The notes beneath the pieces were generated by a model that was not told where the DNA came from, made no database searches, and saw only the letters and a list, made by a program, of their open reading frames with translations. From NCBI GenBank assembly GCA_903858115.1, contig CAIOHR010000073.1, forward strand, positions 62,001 through 126,000: 64,000 bases of DNA. Reading direction: 5' to 3'. Positions 18,248 to 27,508 of this stretch are shown piece after piece; position 1 is the stretch's first letter; each line of letters starts with the position of its first letter. Origin of the DNA: an uncultured Pirellula sp. Lineage in GTDB: Bacteria > Planctomycetota > Planctomycetia > Pirellulales > Pirellulaceae. The position numbers and the translations under genes were made by a program.

Positions 18248-18446
18248 TGCAGGGTTCCTCCCTCTTCTATTTCCAAATGACAAAACGCCTATCCTCAGGC
18301 GCATTCTGGGTCCTTGAGCACCCTAGCAGAATCGGGCAGACTGGGTAAATAGCAATTCGTTGAGGCAATCCACAGAGAGCTGAGAGGTTACGGAACTTAA
18401 GGGGATTGGTATACTCTGTGCCGTTGTTCATGATGGCTAAGGCGCT

Positions 18447-19610
18447 TTGCCGTTGTTCGTTTTTTACTCGTGCATGGTCCACTCACTTTTCTCTTCAATG
18501 CTTCCATCGGAAATCGCGACGTCAGATTCGCATGCGGCTTTGCCAAACCATCCCCACACCGATTCCACTGTGAGCGCTAGTGGCCGAGGCAGAATCGGGG
18601 TCTGCCCAGGGATCCGAGTCGCCGGCACGGGATCTTACGTTCCTGAGCAGATTGTGACGAACGATGATCTCGTTTCGTTGGGCTGCGATAGCGACTGGAT
18701 CGTCCAAAGGACCGGAATACTAGAACGCAGGAAAGCTAGCGAAAGCGAAGCGGCGAGCGATTTGGCGTATGCGGCTGCTCTTTCCTGTTTGGCGGACGCA
18801 AACGTGCAGGCCAAGGATGTCGACCTATTGATCTGCGCCACGATAACCCCGGATTATATCACGCCCAGCACGGCGTGTTTGCTTCAGCGTAAATTAGCTT
18901 GCATTGCACCCGCATTCGACATCAACGCGGCGTGTTCAGGATTCATGGTCGGGCTCGTGACAGCCGCTCAGTACGTTCGATGCGGAATGGCTCGTAATGC
19001 GTTAGTGATCGGCAGTGAAGTGATGAGCCGAACGATCAACGCATCGGATGTGCGGACGTATCCCTTGTTTGGTGATGGAGCGGGGGCAGCATTGTTGCAA
19101 CCCTGCGAAGAGTCATCGCGCGATGGCCTGTCTAGTCATGGCCAAACGAGCAGTGGCTTATTGAGCTTTACGTTGGGTGCTGAGGGTGAGTCGGAGGCGT
19201 TGTGTATTCCTGGCGGTGGATCGCGAGAGCCGTTGACGTCGGATTCGCTATCGGTTGGGCGTCAGTATTTGCAGATGGATGGCAGAACGGTTTTCAAATG
19301 GGCGGTTCGTGTTGTCGAGGATAGCGTCAACGATGTTTTGGTTGCATCGGGAGTGCGGCCGGAAGATGTGGATTTGGTAATCCTTCATCAAGCAAATATT
19401 CGGATCCTCGATGCGGCGATCAAGCATTTCTCAATACCGCGCGAGCGAATGGTTGTGAATGTGGATCGTTACGGAAATACATCCGCAGCGAGTATCCCGT
19501 TGGCGTTGGATCAAGCGAACCGGGAGGGGCGACTGCAACGCGGTGATTTGGTCCTTCTATGCGGATTTGGAGCCGGTCTTTCCTGGGGCACATGTTTGCT
19601 GCGTTGGTGA
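18447..19610 (+). CDS. fabH: Beta-ketoacyl-ACP synthase III (FabH-like)
   Basis: 387 aa; catalytic Cys (NAACSGF), His (VILHQAN), Asn (YGNTSAASIP); true start may be downstream of 18447. Confidence 0.9.
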   Translation: MPLFVFYSCMVHSLFSSMLPSEIATSDSHAALPNHPHTDSTVSASGRGRIGVCPGIRVAGTGSYVPEQIVTNDDLVSLGCDSDWIVQRTGILERRKASESEAASDLAYAAALSCLADANVQAKDVDLLICATITPDYITPSTACLLQRKLACIAPAFDINAACSGFMVGLVTAAQYVRCGMARNALVIGSEVMSRTINASDVRTYPLFGDGAGAALLQPCEESSRDGLSSHGQTSSGLLSFTLGAEGESEALCIPGGGSREPLTSDSLSVGRQYLQMDGRTVFKWAVRVVEDSVNDVLVASGVRPEDVDLVILHQANIRILDAAIKHFSIPRERMVVNVDRYGNTSAASIPLALDQANREGRLQRGDLVLLCGFGAGLSWGTCLLRW

Positions 19611-19617
19611 TCGGTCG

Positions 19618-19785
19618 CAGTCACGGATGAACACGGATCTTCACGGATGGAGGAGAGGTCCTCACTCGGATTCATTGTTTATCCGCATTTGTTGTATCGC
19701 AATAATGCGGTAGCAGCCACTGCAACGTTGAAATTGATTCACATCCGTGTTTCATCTGTGCAAATCAGTGGCTGAAGGGTTTTGC
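19618..19785. repeat. MITE-like intergenic element with terminal inverted repeats
   Basis: CACGGATGAACACGGAT at 19622-19638 vs inverted ATCCGTGTTTCATCTGTG at 19743-19760; internal CCGCATT...AATGCGG stem 19683-19710. Confidence 0.65.
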
Positions 19786-19802
19786 AGCAGTGTGTCTCTT
19801 TC

Positions 19803-21713
19803 CTATGCGGCAGCGAGTTTGTGTTGTGAGGGGATGAGTCGACCGTTTTGGATGGTATAGACTTCGTCGGCGAGCGCCGTGAGAGCTTCGCGGTGGGTGA
19901 TGATGATGATGGTCATCGAGCCCTTCATTTCTTGGAGTGTTTCTCGAATTTGGAGTTCACTTTCCATATCGATTTGGCTGGTGGATTCATCGAGGATGAG
20001 GATCTCCGGCTTTCGAAGAATAGCTCGAGCCAGTGCAATCCGCTGCCGTTGCCCTCCACTCAGTTTCTGTCCCCCTTGTCCGACGACAGTATCATAGCCA
20101 GCATGAAGTGATCGGGTGATAAAGTCATGCGCGTGCGCGAGCTTCGCTGCATCTTCCACTTCTTGCCGGGAAGCCTCGGGTGAGCCGTATTGGATGTTCT
20201 CAAAGACCGTACGATTGAACAACTCGGTACTTTGGCTGACAATAGCCATCCGCCGGCGTAGGTCGTGAAGCGAGAGTTCGCGAGTATTCACCCCGCCCAA
20301 GGCAATTTGACCGGCGACCGGATCGTAGAAGCGCGATAGCAAATTGATAAGTGTAGATTTCCCGCTACCGTTTGGCCCGAGCAATACAACGGTGCGTCCA
20401 AAAGGAATTTCGAGATCGATTTGGTCCAAGACTGGGTGGGAGGGATCGTAATGAAATGAGACGTTCTTTATGGAGAGCTTGTGAGTGTTTCCTGCTAAGT
20501 CTGTGGGCTTCGCTGTTTCGGCAACGGCCGGCATAGATTCAAGAATTCCGTAGAGTAAATTTGCCGAAATCGAGGCATTGTAGATGGTAACGCTTACGCC
20601 CGATAACTTGCGAAGTGGATCACTAGCGCCGACAAGAAGCCCGAAGAAGATAAGTAACTCGGATACGCTTAAGGGTGTCTCGCGGATTTGAATGAAGAAG
20701 ATATGGGTCTCCTTATTGACAACCAAGTAGGCTCCAGCGCAAACAGTGATCGCTACCATTCCAATGCCAACGAGTTCCATGAAAGGTTTGCTCAAACCTG
20801 TGTAGAAAGTCATTTTCATGCTTAGTTTTTGCATGTGCTTCGTACACTCTGCAAAACGAGAACGCTCATGATTCTCCATAGTGAATGCCTGAACAGTAAA
20901 AACGTTTCCTAAGGCTTCGAGGAGTACTTCGTGAAATCCTGCATTTCGACCCAGGATTGATGTAGCAACAGAACGTATCTTTCTATTGAAGTAAACGACA
21001 GTTGCGACCAAGAGCGGTGCGAGAACAACCGAAAGAAACAAAAGACGCCACGAGATACAACATGCCAATGCAAGACATGCGATGACTCGGAGAGGCTCAC
21101 GAATAGCAATCCCAAACATCGCAATCAATCCAGCCGCTAGTCCATCCGCTGCGTAAGTAATCGAGGATAGAAGACCGCTTGTACCGAAAGCTTGATATTG
21201 TACCTTATCCATACGCATCGCCTTATCAAAGATACGTCTACGCAGTTCGCGAACTGTCGTCGTGGATGCATATGCGAGAAGCAGATCACTGCTAAGCATC
21301 AAGAGATGCTTGACCAAGGTACTAAGGACAAGCAGTCCCATAATGAAACAAATGGTTCGAAAAGGGTCACTCGGCAGAATCGCGTTTGCCCAACTCAACT
21401 GCCATCGTCTCCACCCGAGGGACTGTTCAGCAGCATTCAGTTTTTCGTTGATTTCGGAAAGAGTTGTTTTATCGTCGTTGGGGGTTTCCAGCCGCTGAGC
21501 CTCTAGAGTTTCGATCTCGCGATTGAGTTCTTCCTTTTTCTTTTCCACCCAGCTCTGAATGGATTGGTTTGAAAGCGTGATTTCAATGACGGGTGCGAGA
21601 GCGGTAATGTTTCCACCCCAAAGCAAAGCAATGCCGATCGAACATAATGTCGCCAAAGCCACCACAGGGGCAAGGTAAAGCGATTCTCGAATAGCTTTGA
21701 AAAAATTACTCAT
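19803..21713 (-). CDS. ABC transporter, fused permease/ATPase (MsbA/exporter type)
   Basis: ORF 19803..21749; Walker A GPNGSGKST, signature LSGGQRQR, Walker B ILILDESTS. Confidence 0.93.
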   Translation of the reverse strand: MSNFFKAIRESLYLAPVVALATLCSIGIALLWGGNITALAPVIEITLSNQSIQSWVEKKKEELNREIETLEAQRLETPNDDKTTLSEINEKLNAAEQSLGWRRWQLSWANAILPSDPFRTICFIMGLLVLSTLVKHLLMLSSDLLLAYASTTTVRELRRRIFDKAMRMDKVQYQAFGTSGLLSSITYAADGLAAGLIAMFGIAIREPLRVIACLALACCISWRLLFLSVVLAPLLVATVVYFNRKIRSVATSILGRNAGFHEVLLEALGNVFTVQAFTMENHERSRFAECTKHMQKLSMKMTFYTGLSKPFMELVGIGMVAITVCAGAYLVVNKETHIFFIQIRETPLSVSELLIFFGLLVGASDPLRKLSGVSVTIYNASISANLLYGILESMPAVAETAKPTDLAGNTHKLSIKNVSFHYDPSHPVLDQIDLEIPFGRTVVLLGPNGSGKSTLINLLSRFYDPVAGQIALGGVNTRELSLHDLRRRMAIVSQSTELFNRTVFENIQYGSPEASRQEVEDAAKLAHAHDFITRSLHAGYDTVVGQGGQKLSGGQRQRIALARAILRKPEILILDESTSQIDMESELQIRETLQEMKGSMTIIIITHREALTALADEVYTIQNGRLIPSQHKLAAA

Positions 21714-21961
21714 GCGACATTTGTTCGAGGCGAGTATTAAAGTTTGCACTCAGGAATGAAAACTAGGTGATTTACTGGAAAATGTGGATTGGCGAAAGAT
21801 CGATTCGAACCCTTTGCTCCAAATCGTTTCGCCTTTGAGTGTAGGCTCCCTCGTGAATGACCGACCGAAAGTTGATCTTCAGGATGCTAACGAACAAATC
21901 GTTTTATCTAGGAGCCAATCAATCTACTGCCCATTTGCGTCTCCACTCTCTCCGCTCACCT

Positions 21962-22535
21962 TCACTGCAAATAGTGTCGAAACCAGGAGTTCATTTCCAC
22001 TTGTTCAAGCACGGAGTCACTTAATCCGAAGTTCAATAAGTAATTCGAATAAAAATAGTCTTCATTAACTCGCTCCTTTCGAAGCTTAAACGCAGGAGCA
22101 ATAGCCTCTTGAATGTAGTCTACCCATGGATGGCACGATTCCCAATTAGGAATGAATGAGTCACTTAGTTAACATCTAAGGCTTAGCTGAATTGTCCAGC
22201 CAAACTTAGGTACCAGGTTAACGGGTCACGATAGCCAAAGAAATTGTCAACAGTTCTCTCATTCTCGGCAATCCTCGCCTTGGGCAGCTTTTCCATTCCT
22301 ATGCCATGTTCTCGGAGAATATCACCCTTAGGCAAGGCTGAGAATGTCGAGGTATTGGTATGGACAGGAGTAACGAATCGACCAAGACGTTTCAGGCCTC
22401 TCTGTAGGGCAGATGTACCGTATTTTGGAATTGAAACGATGGAACGTCGATTTCCAGGAATTGATGAATAAGCTCAAGTGACATTTTTGCTTCTTCGTGA
22501 AAGCAGAGTGCGTCGCGAAAGCCAACAGCCTCGAT
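21962..22535 (-). pseudogene. Decayed coding remnants in at least three reading frames, possibly sulfotransferase-like
   Basis: Minus-strand open fragments 22392-22535, 22183-22473 and 21962-22168 with protein-like sequence but stops/frameshifts (see finding). Confidence 0.4.
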
Positions 22536-22581
22536 CTAGATGGAAATAATAGATAAAAACAATATTTGGCGGTCTCGATCA

Positions 22582-24609
22582 TCAGGCGAACGGATTGGTA
22601 GAAGCCTTGATAAACTGCTTCTTGAGTCGGCGAACTTCACGACCGATTCGTTTTCGAATCGAGATCTTAACTTTCGGAACTGATACGGCAGCCTGTGGTA
22701 GGGCTGAAGCGGAGGTGTCAACTGAAGCTTGGTTTCTTGTGCAATCGAACACCGTCGTAGCCATCGCACTTCCTTGTCCATAGCTGTTTAATGATGCATG
22801 GACGGTTGCTTGGAGGTCACGTAACTCGGATGGAATCCACAAGAAGTCAGCGACGTCCGAACTTTTGCTTCGATTGCTGATTGCAGTCGACTTTGCCAAA
22901 ATCAACTTCCTTTCCCTCGCGAGCAGCTTGGCGGCTAGCATAGGGCCCAGTCGCTCATCACGGCTTTGAAACGCGATGGAGCAAAAACCATAGTCGCAAC
23001 CGTCGAAATGAAAGTATGGTGCGATAGCTTGCCAATCAGGTGGATCCAGCCATACATTTTCTGGTAGTAGCTGTTTCAGCATAGCGAGTCGCTGCAGGGA
23101 GTAGAGCCTTGCATCCGCTGCAGGTTTGTCAAGACCAACGGCCCAGTTGTGACGAAAATCAGTGGTCAACAGCGCAGTTCCATTCGTTTTCAGCAGCGCC
23201 AGGATACCTTCCAAGAACTCGAGGTCGTCCTCGACATGTTCCAGTACGGAGCATGAAATCACGAGATCGAAGCGACAGTTGTTTTCGTACGTATGAGCCA
23301 GCACATCCAATAGAGAACGTCCATCCAGAACGGGATCGGTAATGGTGACATCCCAGCCTTGTCTGGCCAGAGCAGGCCCAATCGGGTCCTCATATCCGCC
23401 GATGAGGACAATCCGATCTCCAGGCCTCGCAATCGATTTGGCTTGCTCGTAAATAAATGCATTCTGGAAGACAGCCTCAGGCAGTTTACGACTCATAATG
23501 TGTGGACACAGTTCGTACAATTCAGCTATGGATTGTCCCAAACGTGTCCTATCGCTCGGAGTGAGTACTCGGTTGGACTTCAAATTGATGGTTGGCTTTC
23601 GAAGAGCTTGTTCAACGGCGGTATCAAATCGCTTCACTAACTCCTGATCGTTCCATCGATCCAGTAGAGGTGAAAGGTGCCCAACCCCATTACTCATTAT
23701 TTCTCGGATGGTCGACCGTTCAATCAGAATCGTGGGATGAACGTCACGAATGTGTCGAAACATATAGGAATCACTGATTGCAATGGGGCTCCTAGCCGCC
23801 AATGCCAAATCGATAACGCTTGATATTCCACGACCGAGATACTCATCATAGAAAAAGCAATTGATGCTATTTTCGGATAGCCATCGAACAAGCTCGCGAT
23901 TCGTTTTGTAATCAGACGTTACTTGCACTTGAATACCCGGTTTCGCAATGACTCGGCATCGCTCAGCGATCTCGTTATTCAAAGCCCCAGCGTTATCGCA
24001 GAATTCGGACGAAGGAACATGAATTCGAACCAAAGCTTTCTCAAATTCCGAATTCACAGCCTGGATAACTCGCTCAAAGCCTTTACCTGGTAGCCCGAAA
24101 CCGAACGAACCTATCGTGATCTGGTTTGGGCCAGAAGAATCGGCGATGGGTATTGTGTCCTCGACGTTTTTCGGACCAAGTTCTGATGGGATTCGTCGCC
24201 CTACGGTGAACTCGCATGGTCCAGCACTGTAGGTTGGGTCCAGGGACAAATGCGAATCGATCCAATGCCAAGGTGCTGGTTCGTCATGAACCAAGCTTAG
24301 AAATCGAAGTTTCTCGTTGAGTCGCTTGATTTCTCCAAGTACCTTATCTGTTAGCCAGGGCATCGTGATCGGATGCCAGTTAAAAACAATTGCACATGGA
24401 TCGTGTCGAACAACCTGGTCGATAAGGATTGAGTCGCTGGCGCTCGAGTGGACGCTGCAATAGACATACCGAAATTTCGACGACTGTTGAAGTGCTTGGT
24501 AGGTTGATTTGCCAAACTCATATACACCACATCTACTTGCCTGATGTGTCACGAACAAAACGACAGGCTGAGTGCACGCAGGGTTTTGTTCAATATCTTG
24601 GCCAATCAT
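22582..24609 (-). CDS. Bifunctional glycosyltransferase-like / SAM methyltransferase protein
   Basis: ORF 22582..24690; C-terminal methyltransferase (DLVISCSVLEHVEDDLEFLEGILALLKTNGTALLTTD); N-terminal GT-B-like region. Confidence 0.75.
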   Translation of the reverse strand: MIGQDIEQNPACTQPVVLFVTHQASRCGVYEFGKSTYQALQQSSKFRYVYCSVHSSASDSILIDQVVRHDPCAIVFNWHPITMPWLTDKVLGEIKRLNEKLRFLSLVHDEPAPWHWIDSHLSLDPTYSAGPCEFTVGRRIPSELGPKNVEDTIPIADSSGPNQITIGSFGFGLPGKGFERVIQAVNSEFEKALVRIHVPSSEFCDNAGALNNEIAERCRVIAKPGIQVQVTSDYKTNRELVRWLSENSINCFFYDEYLGRGISSVIDLALAARSPIAISDSYMFRHIRDVHPTILIERSTIREIMSNGVGHLSPLLDRWNDQELVKRFDTAVEQALRKPTINLKSNRVLTPSDRTRLGQSIAELYELCPHIMSRKLPEAVFQNAFIYEQAKSIARPGDRIVLIGGYEDPIGPALARQGWDVTITDPVLDGRSLLDVLAHTYENNCRFDLVISCSVLEHVEDDLEFLEGILALLKTNGTALLTTDFRHNWAVGLDKPAADARLYSLQRLAMLKQLLPENVWLDPPDWQAIAPYFHFDGCDYGFCSIAFQSRDERLGPMLAAKLLARERKLILAKSTAISNRSKSSDVADFLWIPSELRDLQATVHASLNSYGQGSAMATTVFDCTRNQASVDTSASALPQAAVSVPKVKISIRKRIGREVRRLKKQFIKASTNPFA

Positions 24610-24643
24610 AGCAAGTATCCTTCTGGGTTTGAGCAAGTAATAT

Positions 24644-25621
24644 CTAGGCAGCGATTCGGTTTTGGTGAGTTTCCGACATGTCAAAATCAACCATGATGCT
24701 CATCAGTTCTTCGATCGTCGTGATAGCATTCCAACCTAGTAAATGACTAGCTTTGGTGCAGTCCGCTACCAAAGTTCGCTGGTCATTCGGCCTCGAAAAT
24801 CGCGGATCGATCACAACATAGTGTCGCCAATTTAGCCCCACTCGATTGAAAGCGATCTCTACCAATTTCTCTAGGGTGGTTAAGCGGCCAGAACCAATAA
24901 CGAAATCTTCGGGTGTGTCTGCTTGGAGAATTCGATGCATGCAATTGACGTAATCACCAGCGTAACCCCAGTCTCTGTGGACACCCAAATGTCCGAGGAC
25001 TAGTTCTGGCTGTCGACCTTGAGCAATAGCTGCAACTCCCATCGAGATTTTTCGAGTCACAAATGTCGGATCACGTCTTGGAGACTCGTGGTTGTATAGT
25101 ATTCCAGCGGTTGCAAATAAACCGTATCGAGATCGGTAGCAATCAATTAGACCTAACGAAGCTGCCTTGGTAACGCCATAAGGATTGATCGGACGAAAAG
25201 GGGTGTTTTCGTTTTGGCTCGGAGTGTCTGTTTGACCAAACACCTCACTTGAGCATGCATAGAACAATCGAGGGGGGGTAGAGGCGGTTCGCATCGCTTC
25301 AAGAATCTGCGCAGTTATCTGAATATTCGCATTGATCGTTTCAGAAGGAGATGACCAACTCGTTGGAACGAAGCTTACGCCTGCCAGGTGATAAACTTCG
25401 TCAATACCATGGACATCAAACATTGTTTTCCAAGCGATGGACGACGTCAGGTCGAAAGAGACGAGTTGCACCTCTAGATTACGAAGATCGAAACTTGCAT
25501 TCCTCGGATTTCTTGTCTGCCCGAAAACTTGGTAGCCTTGGGACCTTAAGTATTGAGAGAGGTAGTAGCCATCTTGCCCAGTGACTCCAGTAATTAGGGC
25601 ATGCTTTGCCATATCATTCAT
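24644..25621 (-). CDS. gmd: GDP-mannose 4,6-dehydratase-like NAD-dependent epimerase/dehydratase
   Basis: 325 aa; ALITGVTGQDGYYLSQYL, YACSSEVFGQ, NPYGVTKAA motifs. Confidence 0.85.
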   Translation of the reverse strand: MNDMAKHALITGVTGQDGYYLSQYLRSQGYQVFGQTRNPRNASFDLRNLEVQLVSFDLTSSIAWKTMFDVHGIDEVYHLAGVSFVPTSWSSPSETINANIQITAQILEAMRTASTPPRLFYACSSEVFGQTDTPSQNENTPFRPINPYGVTKAASLGLIDCYRSRYGLFATAGILYNHESPRRDPTFVTRKISMGVAAIAQGRQPELVLGHLGVHRDWGYAGDYVNCMHRILQADTPEDFVIGSGRLTTLEKLVEIAFNRVGLNWRHYVVIDPRFSRPNDQRTLVADCTKASHLLGWNAITTIEELMSIMVDFDMSETHQNRIAA

Positions 25622-25809
25622 CCTTGTCCGTTTGTCGATTCATACCAGAAGTTCTTCCTAGCTCCTGAATGCCTACGCCGCAACGGCGCAAGCTCTCCGC
25701 TTTCCTGATCAAGCGTTCGGCCTGACAATTCGTTGTAAACCCTTACTTGCTTTTGAAAATACTCTTCGCTGAAGGGATCGAGACTTTCGTCTATTTTTCT
25801 ATTTTTGTG
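25618..25809 (-). pseudogene. 63-codon open remnant without ATG, stop overlaps gmd start
   Basis: Own translation HKNRKIDESLDPFSEEYFQKQVRVYNELSGRTLDQESGELAPLRRRHSGARKNFWYESTNGQG*; ATGA overlap with gmd. Confidence 0.5.
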
Positions 25810-25948
25810 TCAAACAACACCTGAAAATGCGAGAGAAATTTTCGCGTCTCCTCAGTATTGAGACCACCCCTCCGATCGCAATCTGACACAAAAAGCATCC
25901 AATTTTGAGGAAGGATAGTTCGACATGTTGATATGGCCTTTCGAAGAA

Positions 25949-27220
25949 TTATGCTGCCACTCGAGATGCTGCTTTTCCAGAAACAACTTCTAGGTGAGGA
26001 AGTGGAAAGATTAAGTTGCCACCGCTCGCGAGATAGTCTTTTTCCCTCTCCAAGATATTGGATCGGAAATGCCATGGTAAGACAACAAAGTAGTCTACAC
26101 CTGCAGACTTGACATCTTCTTCCGACGCGATCGGAATAAGATTATGAGGGGTAAACGCCCCATATTTATCTTGATTGACCTCTGCGATACCGCGCATTTG
26201 CTTGTTATTGACGCCACAAAACTGCAGTACCACATTTCCTTTCGTGGAAGCTCCGTAACCGTAAACACGCTGACCGGAGGCGTTCAATCTAGCCAATAGT
26301 GAACGAAACTCATCGCGTGAATCGAACACCCTCTCACGAAATTCTTCGTATATCGCAAGTTCATTGTAGCCATCCAACTCCTCTTGCTCCAAAAGCTTCC
26401 TTACCCTGGCGCATTTTGCGACATGAGAGGAGCCACGCTTTGCAACCGTGCAACAAAAACTACCTCCATTGATGTCATTCAGTTCTACATCGAGAATCGT
26501 GAAGCCGACCCTATCCGCCATCCACTGGATCTGGCGCATTGCGTAATAGCTGACATGTTCGTGGCAGATTGTGTCGTACGCGTTTCGCTCAATCATCAAT
26601 GGCAAGTAACTTTGCTCAAATACCCATATGCCATTGTCGTCCAAGCAGTCGTACACATCTCTCATGAACTGTGTCGGGTCTTCCAGATCGTAGAACATCG
26701 CAATCGAAGTAACGATTTTTGCTTTCTCTTCTCCAAAAACCTTTTGAAAGTTCTTGCGATTGAAGAAATCTGGAACGAGGTCTATGTACTCAGGATAGTA
26801 TTGAGAGAACTTTGACGCGGAGGGGTCAATACCTAAAAGCCGGAAACCGTTGTTTCCATAACTTTGAAGAGTTGTCGAGTCGTTGCTTCCAATGTCTAGA
26901 ACAATGTCACCAGTTTTGAGCGAAACCCATTCTCTGGCCTCGGCTACCCTGTTTCGAAGATGCTTCACCATTGAGGCATTGAGGCCTGATCGATAGCCAT
27001 AGTTGTCTCCATACATATCGTCGGGACTATAAGAGTGCTTCAATTGCACCAAACCGCAGCCATCGCCACACTTTACAAGCTGTAATGGTCCAACAGAAAC
27101 ATCTTGATCCGTTGACTTTGGGAATACTCCCGTAAGCGCCTGATCCCCTAAATCCAGCAAGTCAACCAATTCTTTCGATCCACAAATGCGGCAGCAGTTT
27201 ATTTCTGGATGCACGATCAT
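25949..27220 (-). CDS. SAM-dependent C-methyltransferase (zinc-binding N-terminus, sugar methyltransferase type)
   Basis: 423 aa; CRICGSKELVDLLDLGDQALTGVFP N-terminal motif, IVLDIGSNDSTTL, C-terminal methyltransferase-like region. Confidence 0.88.
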   Translation of the reverse strand: MIVHPEINCCRICGSKELVDLLDLGDQALTGVFPKSTDQDVSVGPLQLVKCGDGCGLVQLKHSYSPDDMYGDNYGYRSGLNASMVKHLRNRVAEAREWVSLKTGDIVLDIGSNDSTTLQSYGNNGFRLLGIDPSASKFSQYYPEYIDLVPDFFNRKNFQKVFGEEKAKIVTSIAMFYDLEDPTQFMRDVYDCLDDNGIWVFEQSYLPLMIERNAYDTICHEHVSYYAMRQIQWMADRVGFTILDVELNDINGGSFCCTVAKRGSSHVAKCARVRKLLEQEELDGYNELAIYEEFRERVFDSRDEFRSLLARLNASGQRVYGYGASTKGNVVLQFCGVNNKQMRGIAEVNQDKYGAFTPHNLIPIASEEDVKSAGVDYFVVLPWHFRSNILEREKDYLASGGNLIFPLPHLEVVSGKAASRVAA

Positions 27221-27508
27221 CCTCCTTGATTTCGTGGTCTACCCTCTATCTCATAGAGGACTGACACTCTCCTCCAAATCCCGTGGGAGGTTGTAGAAAC
27301 AGTGCTGATTCGGTGTCAAGTCCAGTAAGACCGTGGAAATTACGTAGATACCGCAAGTCCACTGGTTGATCCGATCGTAGTATATCTTCTTGCTCTTGGT
27401 ATCCGTTTGGCCCGATTTAAAGTCAATTTGGTGAATGACAAACACAATTGCCATTGAACTCGGCAAGATTACTGTGCTATCCTCCGCACAGTTAAAGAGG
27501 AAAGTCGG

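Noticed and set aside
21781-21830. 'gattcgaaccc' string resembling a reverse-complemented tRNA T-loop
   Set aside because: Flanking bases do not form a T-stem or acceptor stem; no tRNA cloverleaf could be drawn.
25791-26075. ORF-track minus-strand ORF of 94 aa overlapping the start of the intergenic gap and the end of the C-methyltransferase gene
   Set aside because: It overlaps the methyltransferase C-terminus in another frame, and the text looks non-conserved; treated as spurious.
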